Positions 35,597-44,565 of a DNA stretch of 64,000 nucleotides are shown piece after piece. The number at the start of each line of letters is the position of its first letter. Within the stretch, counting starts at the first letter, position 1. The notes under the pieces were generated by a model. The model did not search any database, had not been told where the DNA came from, and worked only from the letters and a program-made list of their open reading frames with translations. This DNA comes from a candidate division FCPU426 bacterium (GTDB taxonomy: Bacteria; Oederibacteriota; Muellerivitia; Muellerivitales; Muellerivitaceae), in the NCBI GenBank assembly GCA_030041545.1, contig JASHNQ010000005.1:1-64000 (forward strand). Reading direction: 5' to 3'. The translations under genes and the position numbers were made by a program.

Positions 35597-36190
35597 ATGG
35601 AGACAACTCCGATGTACATTGCGGAAATGGTCATCCGCTGGCTGCATGTGGTGGCGGGAATCTTGTGGATCGGGCTTCTTTATTTCTTTAATTTCGTCAA
35701 TGCCAACTTTGCCAAAACCCTGGACGCCGATTCCAAGAAAAAGGTAGTGCCCGAACTCATGCCGCGGGCCCTATTTTTCTTCCGTTGGGCGGCCATGTTT
35801 ACCTTTATTTTGGGACTCTTGTTGATTTACTTTGTCTATTTGGCCCCGAGTGGTGCCCGTTATGGGAATCTCATGACCAATCCTATACTGATCGGCGTTC
35901 TTTTCGGGCTTGTCATGTGGTTCAACGTCTGGTTCATTATTTGGCCCGGCCAGCGCAAGATCATCAATGGCATCAAAACGGGCAACCCCGCACCAGCCGA
36001 CGTCGTTGCCCGTGCTACCAACGCTTCCAAGCTCAATACTTATCTCTCGATTCCATTGGTTTTCTTCATGCTGGCCGGTCCTCATTTTTCTTCGCTGCAA
36101 TGGTATTGGGAATTAGTTGTGGTGGCGGTTGGTTTCGCCATTGCTTGGCATTTATACAAAATCGGGGCCAAAGTCTCCACCAACGTTTAA
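35597..36190 (+). CDS. Urate oxidase N-terminal-type membrane protein (PuuD-like)
   Basis: About 197 residues with five membrane segments and features of the urate-oxidase N-terminal membrane family: VIRWLHVVAGILWIGLLYFFNFVNANF, PRALFFFRWAAMFTFILGLLL, VMWFNVWFIIWPGQRKIINGI and a late SKLNTYLSIPLVFFMLAGPHF. The His residues at WLH and GPH suit heme or metal binding. There is no cytochrome c domain. ATG at 35597 with GGGGAGG upstream. Its substrate here is not known. Confidence 0.8.
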   Translation: METTPMYIAEMVIRWLHVVAGILWIGLLYFFNFVNANFAKTLDADSKKKVVPELMPRALFFFRWAAMFTFILGLLLIYFVYLAPSGARYGNLMTNPILIGVLFGLVMWFNVWFIIWPGQRKIINGIKTGNPAPADVVARATNASKLNTYLSIPLVFFMLAGPHFSSLQWYWELVVVAVGFAIAWHLYKIGAKVSTNV

Positions 36191-36206
36191 ATTCCTTTTG
36201 TCCTAA

Positions 36207-36243
36207 CAAAAAAGGCCCTGGGTGTCCCAGGGCCTTTTTTGTT
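36207..36243. terminator. Bidirectional rho-independent terminator
   Basis: ACAAAAAAGGCCCTGGG-TGT-CCCAGGGCCTTTTTTGT is a near-perfect stem with A- and T-runs on both sides. It lies between the convergent genes ending at 36190 (plus) and 36261 (minus), so it can serve both. Confidence 0.92.
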
Positions 36244-36260
36244 TTTTTCATCCAAAGGCT

Positions 36261-36815
36261 TTAATTGATGGTCGGATGCATTCCGGGGACGTTGTTGAGG
36301 ATTTCGGAGTTGAACTCCAATTTATGGTCCAGGAAGCGCTTGAGGTAGGTCCGGCGCAGGTTCTTGAAGAACTTCTCCAGCTCCGCATCGGCGTTGTTGG
36401 ATTCCAGCGCCAAAAGATTCAAGGCGATGGCAAACGCCGTTTCCACGTGCTCGTGACGGAATTCGATGCTTTTATCCACATATTGGTTATACCGCCGGAT
36501 TCCCTTCCGATAGATATCGATGGCCTTGAGGTTGTTATTTCCCTGGTAATACTTGCCCATGAGGTAAAAAACCTCCAAATCCAGGACGTCCGAATGCTCG
36601 ATATTCTCGAATTGGTTGACGGCCTCGACGATGTGGATTTTGGAGCTGGCGTCCTGGAAATAACTGTTGAGGCAGTACTTGGCGTATCGGGCCCGCAGGT
36701 AATGGTCCTGGGGGTTCCGGCGGAGGGCCTCCTTATACTTCCGGAGTTCCACCACACGCACCAGTTTCTTAAGCAAGGACAGGAAAGGGGAAAAAATGCC
36801 GGCGATGAAATTCAT
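36261..36815 (-). CDS. Hypothetical helical-repeat (TPR-like) protein
   Basis: The 184-residue product starts with a hydrophobic helix (MNFIAGIFSPFLSLLKKLVR) and continues with TPR-like helix pairs (KYKEALRRNPQDHYLRARYAKYCL, VFYLMGKYYQGNNNLKAIDIYRKG, ETAFAIALNLLALESNNADAELEKFF). This suggests a membrane-attached scaffold. No function is assigned. It stands alone before the shared terminator. Confidence 0.75.
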   Translation of the reverse strand: MNFIAGIFSPFLSLLKKLVRVVELRKYKEALRRNPQDHYLRARYAKYCLNSYFQDASSKIHIVEAVNQFENIEHSDVLDLEVFYLMGKYYQGNNNLKAIDIYRKGIRRYNQYVDKSIEFRHEHVETAFAIALNLLALESNNADAELEKFFKNLRRTYLKRFLDHKLEFNSEILNNVPGMHPTIN

Positions 36816-36998
36816 GGTGAAAAAAGTTTAGCACCGCTTGGAAAAGCTTGTCAAAGTTAAAGCGATTGCCAAAAAAATTTGTTAGCAATATTTTCGGCCG
36901 GTTTTGGAAGTTCATGGGCCATAAAGTCCCCCCCAGGCCTATATTTACGTGGAACAAAATTAAACAAGAACATGGGTTGTTGAAGGGCTCCTAATAAA

Positions 36999-37457
36999 TT
37001 AAAGCTCCTCGCCCGTGGACGGGCCTTGAAGGGTATGCAAGAGATCGACTTGCTGGGGGGTCAGGATTTTTTTCTCCAATTCCAGCTTGGCCTTCACTTT
37101 TTGGCTTAACCTCTGGCCGTAAAGCACGCCGATTTCCTGCGTGATCAAATCCAGCCGTGTTTGGTCCGGGTCCGGTTTCTCCAATTCGTTTTCCAACTCC
37201 ACCTCTTTCACCTTGATCTGGCCTTCGACGACGGCCATTTCCCTGCGGTAGGTGTGGCGGTTCTTCAGCACCGCCTGGCGCTGTTCGCCGGTCAGTTGGA
37301 GCTTGTCCATGATTTGGCGCCAGGTGAGGTGGGCCGACTGGGTTTCCGTCGCTTTGGCCTTGGCCGAATTTTCGGCGGGGGGGTCGGCCATGGAAAAGGC
37401 AGTCGCCGCCAAAGCCAATAAAAAGAAAACCGGCACTGCCCGCCTGTGGTTCACCAT
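36999..37457 (-). CDS. Spy/CpxP-like periplasmic protein
   Basis: The 152-residue protein has a signal peptide (VPVFFLLALAATAFSMA) and a helical body with LTXXQ-family character (QIMDKLQLTGEQRQAVLKNR, KILTPQQVDLLHTLQG). Relatives are periplasmic chaperones or metal/stress sensors. It follows an ECF sigma and a membrane anti-sigma-like gene, as in the cnr/ncc resistance systems and related stress modules. Ligand unknown. Confidence 0.75.
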   Translation of the reverse strand: MVNHRRAVPVFFLLALAATAFSMADPPAENSAKAKATETQSAHLTWRQIMDKLQLTGEQRQAVLKNRHTYRREMAVVEGQIKVKEVELENELEKPDPDQTRLDLITQEIGVLYGQRLSQKVKAKLELEKKILTPQQVDLLHTLQGPSTGEEL

Positions 37458-37474
37458 GGTGCCTCCCAGAGTTT

Positions 37475-37900
37475 TTAAAGAAGGATCTCGTCATCCGCCA
37501 GGACATTCGAATGTTCGTCATCGGTTTCCTTCAGAAGGTTGGGGGCGGAGGTGGAGGGATCCGTCAACAGGATGGGTAATTTCACCACGCCCAAATCGCG
37601 CTCAACGCCGACTGTGGGATTGGAAACGGAGAGAAGGTACTCCGCCACCGCTTGGTTGTCGCCGATGGAAACCTCGTGATAGAGGGTGCCCGTCAGGACC
37701 AGGCAGAGGCAGGCCGCCGCGACCCATCGCACCGGATGGCCCCAGGGCCTCCAGACGATGTGCCGCCCGGCGTTCGCCCGTGAGGCGATGCGTTCCTCGA
37801 TCTTGTACCAAACCCGGTTGAAAACGTCCTCACCCGGGGCCGCCTTGGCCATTTGCCTTAACGTTTTTAAGATGTTCCGTTCTTTCATGGTTCGCTTCAT
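37475..37900 (-). CDS. Probable membrane anti-sigma factor
   Basis: The 141-residue product has a short cytoplasmic helical N-terminus (NILKTLRQMAKAAPGEDVFNRVW), one membrane segment (WVAAACLCLVLTGTLYHEV) and an extracytoplasmic tail. Position directly after the ECF sigma gene supports an anti-sigma role. It lacks a clear zinc-finger. ATG at 37900 has GGGG upstream; GTG at 37909 is possible. Confidence 0.65.
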   Translation of the reverse strand: MKRTMKERNILKTLRQMAKAAPGEDVFNRVWYKIEERIASRANAGRHIVWRPWGHPVRWVAAACLCLVLTGTLYHEVSIGDNQAVAEYLLSVSNPTVGVERDLGVVKLPILLTDPSTSAPNLLKETDDEHSNVLADDEILL

Positions 37901-37918
37901 GGTATTCACCCCGCAGCC

Positions 37919-38467
37919 TTAAGCATCTTCCTGCGAAAGCCCTTCTTTTTCCAGGATTTCCTTGAGTTGGGCCTTGGCCCGGTGGATATTGGACTTCACC
38001 GACCCCAGGGAAAGTTGAAGGGCCGACGCAATATCCTCATAGCTTAGTTCTTCCATTTCCCTCATCAAAAGGCAGGCCTTCTGCTTGGCCGGGAGCCTTT
38101 CCAGCGCCCGGGCCACCACCGGGCTTAACCCCAGGTTGACCGCCTTTTCGCTGTCTTTTTTATCCTGGACCTCCGGGGCGTTCTCAAAACCCAGGAAGGT
38201 CAGAATTTTCCGCCGCCTTAAAAGGTCCAGGCAGTGGTTGGTGGTCATGCGGTAAAGCCAAGTGCTGAAGGCCGATTCACCCCGGTAGTTCTTGATGCGG
38301 TCGAACACCTTCAGGAAGATTTCCTGCAGCGCGTCTTCCGCGTCCTGGGACGACCCCAACATCCTCCATGACAGGTTGTAAACCTTCGTCCGGTGCAATT
38401 CGTAGAGCACATGCAACCCGGCGATGTCACCTTGCCGGCAACGATCAATGGCTTCAAGTTCGGTCAT
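37919..38467 (-). CDS. ECF-type RNA polymerase sigma factor
   Basis: The 182-residue protein has region 2 (LHVLYELHRTKVYNLSWRML, DAEDALQEIFLKVFDRI, SAFSTWLYRMTTNHCLDLLRRRK) and region 4 (LERLPAKQKACLLMREMEELSYEDIASALQLSLGSVKSNIHRAKAQLK). It directs transcription in response to an envelope signal. First in a three-gene run with an anti-sigma-like protein and a Spy-like periplasmic protein. Confidence 0.94.
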   Translation of the reverse strand: MTELEAIDRCRQGDIAGLHVLYELHRTKVYNLSWRMLGSSQDAEDALQEIFLKVFDRIKNYRGESAFSTWLYRMTTNHCLDLLRRRKILTFLGFENAPEVQDKKDSEKAVNLGLSPVVARALERLPAKQKACLLMREMEELSYEDIASALQLSLGSVKSNIHRAKAQLKEILEKEGLSQEDA

Positions 38468-38532
38468 TCGTCACCTGGCTCGCCTATTTTTATGACGCTT
38501 CACCGGCAAAAAGTGTTGCAACTTTTGAGTTA

Positions 38533-38641
38533 AAACCACGGCTTTTAGGGCCATCCGGCCCTCGGACCCCTTTTTGGACATAGCTAAAGCCTAGGTCACT
38601 GAGGCCAAGGGGTCATTGGGGACTTGGAAGCCGTGGTTTTT
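38533..38641. repeat. Inverted repeat AAAACCACGGCTT / AAGCCGTGGTTTT
   Basis: AAAACCACGGCTTTTAGG near 38533 and GAAGCCGTGGTTTTTAC near 38627 pair with a 12-13-bp stem across an 80-base loop. It lies between pepA and the ECF sigma gene and may end pepA transcription or carry the sigma promoter. No CDS in the gap. Confidence 0.55.
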
Positions 38642-38656
38642 ACACTTTTGTGGTTT

Positions 38657-40132
38657 TCACGCCGTTTTGAGGAAGGTCAGGAGGCTCCGGACCATCAAAC
38701 CCGTTCCACCATAGGTGAGATAGGGGACGGCCGGGAATTCCCGTTCCAGGTAAGCGGGGCCGGCGATGTCCAGGTGGACCCAGGGGGTATCCCCCACGAA
38801 CTCCTGTAAAAAGAGGCCTCCAATAATGGAACCCGCCTCGCGTCCCCCGCCGATGTTTTTAATGTCGGCCACCTTGCTTTTGATGTCCTCACGGTACTCC
38901 TTGACCAAGGGCAGTTCCCAAATCGGCTCCCCCTCGGCTTCCGTGGCCGCCTTGACCTGCTCCAGGAGCTCGGGGTTGTTGGTCATGGCGCCTGAAACCA
39001 GGGCCCCCAGGGCCACCACGCAGGCGCCGGTCAAGGTCGCCATGTCGATGATTTGGTCCACCTTTTGCTCAACGGCGTAAGAGAGGCCGTCCGAAAGGAT
39101 CAATCTCCCCTCGGCGTCCGTATTCAAAACTTCCATGGTCTTGCCGTTCATCGCCTTCAAGACATCCCCCGGTTTGTAGGCCCTTCCCCCGGGCATATTC
39201 TCGGTGGTGGGGATGATACCGTGGACCTCGGCGTTGGGCTTCAGCTTGGCCAGCTGGCTGAAGATCCCCAAAACCGCTGCGGCGCCCGACATGTCCATTT
39301 TCATGGTTTCCATGGAACCTGCCGGTTTCAAGGACAGCCCGCCGGAATCAAAAGTAATGCCCTTTCCCACCAGGGCCACCGACTTCTTGGGTTTCCCCTG
39401 GGGCTTGTAGTGCAGGTGGATCAGGTAGGGTTCCTGGGCGCTTCCGATATTGACCCCCAGGATGCCTCCCGCGCCCATCCGTTGAAGGTCCTTTTTGGTG
39501 TAAAGCTTGATCCGGATGGGGCCCTTGGCGATTCTCCGGGCCGTTTGCGCTAAAACCTTGGGCGTCACGTCGCTGGGCGCGCCGTTGATCAAATCGCGTG
39601 CCAGGAGGGTACCTTCGCCGTAACTCAGGGCCGTCGAAAGGGCCTTTTGGGCCGCGGCCAATGAATCCGGGACCACCTTTAATTCCAGTTTTTGGAGGCC
39701 CTTAGGCGCGTCCTTGAGTTGGGTCTTGTAACGGGTGAATTGATAAGAGCCCAGCAGAAGACCTTCGGCAAAAGCCTTTAGGTAGTCCGCTTGGAACGGC
39801 CGAGGCCATTCCAGGGCCGCCCCTTCCAACCGAATTTCACGCGCCTTTCGCGCAAGCCGCCCGCCCGCCCGGCGCAGGGTTTCGGCCGTTGCCTCCGGTT
39901 TGGTGCCCAGGCCCAAAGCGACGATCTTTTCGGCGGGCCCTTGGACGGCGTGGTAAACCGCCACTTGGCCTTCCTTGCCTTGGAACCCTTCCTCTTCCAT
40001 GGCTTTGCGGATGGATTCCGGGGCCTTTCCGGGGACGTTTAAAAAGCCGGACTCCTTCTCCCAACCCATGTAGACCCAGGTACGGGGAACCCGGGAGCGG
40101 TTGATGCGGGTGGCGGCGGAAATTTGGATCAC
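38657..40132 (-). CDS. pepA: Leucyl aminopeptidase (M17)
   Basis: The cytosolic di-metal aminopeptidase removes N-terminal residues from peptides. VGKGITFDSGGLSLKPAG and MKMDMSGAAAVLG hold metal and catalytic residues, and the M17 signature NTDAEGRLILSDGLSYA is present. The GTG at 40132 has GGAGG five bases upstream and gives 491 residues, the family norm; the open frame upstream to 40282 crosses the short MITE and is unlikely to be coding. Confidence 0.94.
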   Translation of the reverse strand: MIQISAATRINRSRVPRTWVYMGWEKESGFLNVPGKAPESIRKAMEEEGFQGKEGQVAVYHAVQGPAEKIVALGLGTKPEATAETLRRAGGRLARKAREIRLEGAALEWPRPFQADYLKAFAEGLLLGSYQFTRYKTQLKDAPKGLQKLELKVVPDSLAAAQKALSTALSYGEGTLLARDLINGAPSDVTPKVLAQTARRIAKGPIRIKLYTKKDLQRMGAGGILGVNIGSAQEPYLIHLHYKPQGKPKKSVALVGKGITFDSGGLSLKPAGSMETMKMDMSGAAAVLGIFSQLAKLKPNAEVHGIIPTTENMPGGRAYKPGDVLKAMNGKTMEVLNTDAEGRLILSDGLSYAVEQKVDQIIDMATLTGACVVALGALVSGAMTNNPELLEQVKAATEAEGEPIWELPLVKEYREDIKSKVADIKNIGGGREAGSIIGGLFLQEFVGDTPWVHLDIAGPAYLEREFPAVPYLTYGGTGLMVRSLLTFLKTA

Positions 40133-40224
40133 AATGACCTCCGATTCAGCGGAAATGAAAGGACTGCGGATTGGCGGGTATTTTATCCAAGGAACGGGAA
40201 AAGATACAAGGAAACGCTGGGGAC

Positions 40225-40299
40225 GGTAGCGCATCAGTTTTAAAAATCCCCCTCTTTCAGAGGGGAAAAGGAAGCACAACATCCAACTGACGCACTATC
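40225..40299. mobile_element. Short MITE-like element, 75 bp, with 8-bp target duplication
   Basis: Ends GGTAGCGCATCAGTT and, in complement, GATAGTGCGTCAGTT resemble those of the elements at 31743 and 35319. An 8-bp direct repeat CTGGGGAC flanks it (40217-40224 and 40300-40307). The interior differs: a CCCCTCTTTCAGAGGGG hairpin replaces the CTCTCCC arms. Confidence 0.75.
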
Positions 40300-40311
40300 C
40301 TGGGGACGGGG

Positions 40312-41034
40312 TTATCCAAGGAAGACATCGAGCAATTTTTGTTTGCGAAGCCTCTTTTGGATCAGCCCAAGGGCTTTGTCCAATTTTTCCTTGTTGCCCG
40401 GCAGGTGGGGCCAAGGGCTCGCGCCGGAGGGATGGGGGATGGGAATGACCCAAGCCGTGCCGCCCGGAAGGTCCTTCCGGAACTCTTTTCCAATGACATC
40501 GGAAAACTTGTGGGGACCCAGGATGCGCTCAATGGCCAACCCGCCGATGAGGACGACCACCGAGGGGCCCAGCAGACGCAGGGCTTCCTCCAGGTAGGGG
40601 GCACAGTTGGCCACTTCCTGGGGGTTGGGTTTGCGGTCGCCCTTTCCATGGGCCGCCTTGCCGGGATAGCACTTGGTGACCGCCGTGATATAGGCGAAAC
40701 GGCGTATCTTTTCCTCCGTGATCCCCAGGGTCCCCAGCCACTGGAACAAGCGCTTGCCAGCGGTCCAAGCGAAGTTTTTTTGGGCCGCCGGCTCCCGAAC
40801 ACCCGGGGCCTGGCCAATGAGGAACAAACCGCCTTTTTTCGCCCGGCCCGTGCCGGACACGGGGCAGTTCCCGCCTTGGGGGAAGCATTTGGTACAGGCT
40901 CGGATCCTCCGGTGAAGTTCGTCGAGTTTCCCCCCGGGGGAAGCAGGAGGGTCAATTGGAATTGCCGCTGGAATCGTTGGGGGAGCCGTCGTCCTTGGCG
41001 TTGTCCGTTTTGTCGGTATCCGGGGCGGATTCAT
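40312..41034 (-). CDS. Uracil-DNA glycosylase superfamily protein
   Basis: The 240-residue protein has motif A GLFLIGQAPGVREPAAQ, the cysteine pair CTKC followed by a later Cys-Pro typical of iron-sulfur UDGs (families 4/5), YITAVTKCYPGKA, VVVLIGGLAIERI and the motif B-like PIPHPSGASPW. It likely removes uracil or related damage. The first in-frame ATG (41034) overlaps the preceding TPR gene by 83 bases and the first 35 residues are Pro/Thr-rich, so the true start may be non-canonical and further in. Confidence 0.83.
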   Translation of the reverse strand: MNPPRIPTKRTTPRTTAPPTIPAAIPIDPPASPGGKLDELHRRIRACTKCFPQGGNCPVSGTGRAKKGGLFLIGQAPGVREPAAQKNFAWTAGKRLFQWLGTLGITEEKIRRFAYITAVTKCYPGKAAHGKGDRKPNPQEVANCAPYLEEALRLLGPSVVVLIGGLAIERILGPHKFSDVIGKEFRKDLPGGTAWVIPIPHPSGASPWPHLPGNKEKLDKALGLIQKRLRKQKLLDVFLG

Positions 41035-42034
41035 CCTTCACCGTATAAGCCTTGGCGGCCTCGGGGTCAACGTCTTTTAACTCATCCAAGGCCATTTTCA
41101 GGTTTTCCACGTGGTAGGAAGGATCGATGGAATTCATCTGGTAGAAGGCATCCACCGCCTTTTTCAAATCGGCGTCCCCGCCGCCGCCGGACTGGTAAAG
41201 AACCCAGTTGTTCCAGCCCAAATTGTTCAAATAAACCTTGTTTTTGGGCTGGTTCTCGACCGCTTCCTCGAAGTACGGCTCCGCCTTGGTGGGCCGCCGG
41301 GCGTCCAAAAGCAGCTTCCCGCGCCGGTTGGCCGCGGCGGCTCTTCCGGAATGGGAACGGGCCATGGTCCCGGCCTTTTCCAGGACCTTCAAGGCTTGGT
41401 CGATTTGGCCCTCCTCCTCCAGCTTATCGCTTAAATCCAGCAGGGCCTTGAGGTTCAATCCCGCGGTGTCGGCCTCAGCCGGTGGAGTGGCCTGGGCCTG
41501 GCCTTCTTCTCGGGTCAGGGCGGCTTTGGCGCTTTCCAAATCCTCCTGGTTTTCACCGCTGGCTTCCAGGTTCTTGACCGACTCCTTCAGGTCATCGACT
41601 GTTCCCGTGCCGTATTGGTAAAGGTCGTATTCCACCGCCCCCAAGTTCTTCAAGGCCAGTTTGTTGTCGCCATTTTCCTCAATGGAACGGGCAAAAGCTC
41701 TTTTAGCGGCCTCCAATTTCCGGCCCTTCAAATAAGCCCAGCCCTGCGCGTTGGCCGCCTGGCTCTTGGCCTTGTCGCCCGAAGCCAAATCCTCCGCCGC
41801 GCCGTAATCGGCGACAGCCTCCTCGAACTTGCGGTTTTTCAACGCGTCATTTCCCGCGGCATAGGCTTCCTTGAAGGATTTAAACGAAGCGGCGGGGATC
41901 CCCTGGGAAGGGGCGCCTTGCGCTGAATCACCGGTTCCGGCGGAAGAAGGGGAGGCCGGTTTGTTGTCTTGCGCCGAAGCCACCATCGGCGCCAAGAGCA
42001 GGGCCAAGAGCCAGTCGAAATGGAACTTTCGCAT
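40952..42034 (-). CDS. Exported TPR-repeat protein
   Basis: About 360 residues from the ATG at 42034, chosen because GGGAGGA precedes it; an ATG at 42052 is possible. A signal peptide (FDWLLALLLAPMVASAQ) is followed by TPR-like repeats (AYAAGNDALKNRKFEEAVADYGAAEDLA, NAQGWAYLKGRKLEAAKRAFARSIE, VYLNNLGWNNWVLYQSGG). The C-terminus is acidic and disordered (DTDKTDNAKDDGSPNDS). A periplasmic scaffold role is inferred. Confidence 0.8.
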   Translation of the reverse strand: MRKFHFDWLLALLLAPMVASAQDNKPASPSSAGTGDSAQGAPSQGIPAASFKSFKEAYAAGNDALKNRKFEEAVADYGAAEDLASGDKAKSQAANAQGWAYLKGRKLEAAKRAFARSIEENGDNKLALKNLGAVEYDLYQYGTGTVDDLKESVKNLEASGENQEDLESAKAALTREEGQAQATPPAEADTAGLNLKALLDLSDKLEEEGQIDQALKVLEKAGTMARSHSGRAAAANRRGKLLLDARRPTKAEPYFEEAVENQPKNKVYLNNLGWNNWVLYQSGGGGDADLKKAVDAFYQMNSIDPSYHVENLKMALDELKDVDPEAAKAYTVKDESAPDTDKTDNAKDDGSPNDSSGNSN

Positions 42035-42207
42035 GCTTTCCTCCCAGGACATTTTTGCATCCGGTTATTTTACTTCGCCGGTGGGTTCCAGCCAACTTCC
42101 CCTGACTCGAAAATTCCCTTTGTTTTATTGTTTTATGGGCCGAAATGTATTATTTTCAAGCCCATTGCTTCCAGCGGAATTTTTAATTTTTTAAGGAGGA
42201 ACCGTCA

Positions 42208-43248
42208 ATGTTGACCCAGAAGCGGACTTGGATCGGCCTGGCCTTCATCCTCGTAACTTTTTACTTCCTCTTCCGCAATATCGATAAAGACAAGCTGATC
42301 GCCGCGTTTTCCCATTTCCACCTGGTTTGGCTGGTTCCCGCCCTCGCCGTTTATCTTTTGGGCTACGTGATCCGCGGCTTTCGGTGGGTGGTCCTGCTTT
42401 CCCCCGTCAAGAAATGCGCCTTCCAAAGCCTTTTTCCCACCCTCATCATCGGCTTCATGGCCAATAACGTGCTCCCGGCCCGGGCCGGGGAGTTCATCCG
42501 GGCGCACCTGAACGGGAAAAAGGAAGGCATCAGCCGCAGCGCCTCCTTCGCCACCATCGTATTGGAACGCCTTTTCGACGGCCTGACCATGATCATCCTG
42601 CTTTGGGCGGCTTTGGGTTCGGGACGCCTCCCGATCAACGAAGCCATGATGTCGCCCGGCATCCAACATGCCATCGACTGGTCCCCTTACGTTTTCGGGG
42701 CCGCCTTTCTGGTTCTCTTCGCCTTGGTGCTTTTCAAGGAAACGGCGGTCACTGTCGTCCAATTTTTCATCCGGCTAGCCCCCGCTAAGTTTCACGGTCC
42801 GATGGAGAAGCTGGCCCATACTTTCATCGATGGACTCCATATTCTAAAAAACGCGAAGGAAACGCTGATGGTCCTTTTAACCTCCCTAGCCGCCTGGACC
42901 TGTGAGTTTTCATCCTACTATCTCATGGCCGTTGGAATGGGCATCGCCCCCAACCCCTTGAACTTATTTTCCGCGGCCCTGCTCATGGCCATCGTCAATT
43001 TAGGAATCCTCATCCCCAACGCCCCGGGCGGCATCGGTTTGTTTGAGTTCCTGGGCGCGGGGCTTCTTTGCGTGTCCTTCAAGGTCGCCAAGGAAACCGC
43101 GGTGGGATATATGTTTTTGGTCCATTTCCTGGTCCTGGTGCCCATCATTCTCCTGGGACTTTATTACTCGGCCCGTGAGCACCTCCAGTTGGGCCGTTTG
43201 GAAGCGGAACGGGAACGGGAAAAGACCGAAGAAAAGGGCCATCCATGA
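42208..43248 (+). CDS. Lysylphosphatidylglycerol synthase TM-domain (UPF0104) flippase-like protein
   Basis: The 346-residue polytopic protein has the UPF0104 signature: GYVIRGFRWVVLL, IIGFMANNVLPARAGEFIRA, and SFATIVLERLFDGLTMIILL. IPNAPGGIGLFEFLGAGLL marks the end. Relatives are proposed lipid or polyprenyl-glycolipid transporters. AAGGAGG precedes the ATG. The stop overlaps the start of the FAD oxidoreductase gene by four bases, so the two are coupled. Confidence 0.88.
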   Translation: MLTQKRTWIGLAFILVTFYFLFRNIDKDKLIAAFSHFHLVWLVPALAVYLLGYVIRGFRWVVLLSPVKKCAFQSLFPTLIIGFMANNVLPARAGEFIRAHLNGKKEGISRSASFATIVLERLFDGLTMIILLWAALGSGRLPINEAMMSPGIQHAIDWSPYVFGAAFLVLFALVLFKETAVTVVQFFIRLAPAKFHGPMEKLAHTFIDGLHILKNAKETLMVLLTSLAAWTCEFSSYYLMAVGMGIAPNPLNLFSAALLMAIVNLGILIPNAPGGIGLFEFLGAGLLCVSFKVAKETAVGYMFLVHFLVLVPIILLGLYYSAREHLQLGRLEAEREREKTEEKGHP

Positions 43249-44561
43249 AAGTGGGCATCGTGGGCGCGGGCGTGGCGGGCCTGACCGCGGCCTACCGTTT
43301 GGCCCAACAGGGCCATGAAGTCGAGGTTTTTGAGGCCTCGGACCACGTGGGGGGCCTGGCCGCCGGGTTCCCGGTGGCGGGGACCACCCTGGAAAAATAC
43401 TACCATCACCTTTTCACCAGCGACGTCTGCATCCGGGGGCTCGTGGACGAACTGGGTATCCGCGATAAACTGCACTGGCTGACCAGCCAGATGGGCGCAA
43501 CGAACAAAGGAAAGATTTATCCCTTTGGGACTCCTCAACAAATCCTGAGTTTTTCTCCGCTTCCCTTTTGGGAACGGGTCTGGTTCGGCCTCATTGGCCT
43601 TTACCTGGGCAAAAAAAACGATTGGAAGGAATTTGAAAGCATTACCGCCGTCGAATGGATGAAAAAACATTCCGGGCCCAACGCGTGGAAAATGATTTGG
43701 GAACCCTTGCTGAAAGGAAAATTCAACCGCTATTTCGACAAGGTCGCCATGGCTTGGCTTTGGGCGCGGATCCACACGAGGTTTTCTTCCAGGAAGGGAA
43801 GCAAGGAAAAGCTGGGATATTTCCAGGGCGGGTTCGAGGTTTTTCACCACGCCTTGGCGGAGGCGGTCCAGAAAGCTGGGGCGAAGATCCACTTCGAGAG
43901 CCCCATTCAGCGGATTCTGGTTCAAAACGGAAAATTCAAAGGCCTCCAAATCGGCGGGCAGGAAAGGGACTTTGACCGCCTGGTCTTCGCTGCGGCCACG
44001 CCCATTCTCCTTAAAACCTGCCCCGATCTTCCCGAGGATTACAAGAAACGGATGACCCAGCTCGATTTCCTGGGCGCCCAGTGCCTGATCCTGGTCATGA
44101 AACAAAAGTTCAGCGGCATGTATTGGATCAACATCACCGACCCGGATATCCCCATACTCGCCTTAATTGAGCATACCAATTTCGCCCCGCTCGACTGGTA
44201 CCAGGGCAAGCACCTCATGTATGTGGCCAATTACCTTCCCCAAGACCACAAATACTTCAAGATGAAGAAGGAGGAAATCCTCGCCGAACTCTTGCCATGC
44301 CTTCAAAGGATCAACCCGGCTTTTAATGAAAGCTGGCTGGTGGAATATTACCTGTTCCAGGACCTATATGCCCAACCCGTGGTCCCACTGCGCTACAGCG
44401 AGGTCAAGCCCACCTACGAAACGCCTATTGAGAATCTTTACCTTGCCAACATGGCGCTGGTTTACCCGGAGGACCGGGGCACGAATTTCGCGGTAGACGT
44501 GGGCAACAAGGTTTCCCGTTTGGTGGACCCCGCCGTTTCCATACCCACTTTCAAGGAGTAA
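43245..44561 (+). CDS. FAD-dependent oxidoreductase, COG1232-like
   Basis: The 438-residue protein begins with the dinucleotide-binding motif VGIVGAGVAGLTAAYRLAQQGHEVEVFEA and ends with the FAD motif LYLANMALVYPEDRGTNFAVDVG. The family includes protoporphyrinogen-oxidase-like and UDP-galactopyranose-mutase-like flavoproteins. With a flippase-like gene upstream and a GT2 downstream it probably acts on a lipid-linked or sugar intermediate, but the substrate is not known. Confidence 0.85.
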   Translation: MKVGIVGAGVAGLTAAYRLAQQGHEVEVFEASDHVGGLAAGFPVAGTTLEKYYHHLFTSDVCIRGLVDELGIRDKLHWLTSQMGATNKGKIYPFGTPQQILSFSPLPFWERVWFGLIGLYLGKKNDWKEFESITAVEWMKKHSGPNAWKMIWEPLLKGKFNRYFDKVAMAWLWARIHTRFSSRKGSKEKLGYFQGGFEVFHHALAEAVQKAGAKIHFESPIQRILVQNGKFKGLQIGGQERDFDRLVFAAATPILLKTCPDLPEDYKKRMTQLDFLGAQCLILVMKQKFSGMYWINITDPDIPILALIEHTNFAPLDWYQGKHLMYVANYLPQDHKYFKMKKEEILAELLPCLQRINPAFNESWLVEYYLFQDLYAQPVVPLRYSEVKPTYETPIENLYLANMALVYPEDRGTNFAVDVGNKVSRLVDPAVSIPTFKE

Positions 44562-44565
44562 TTCA

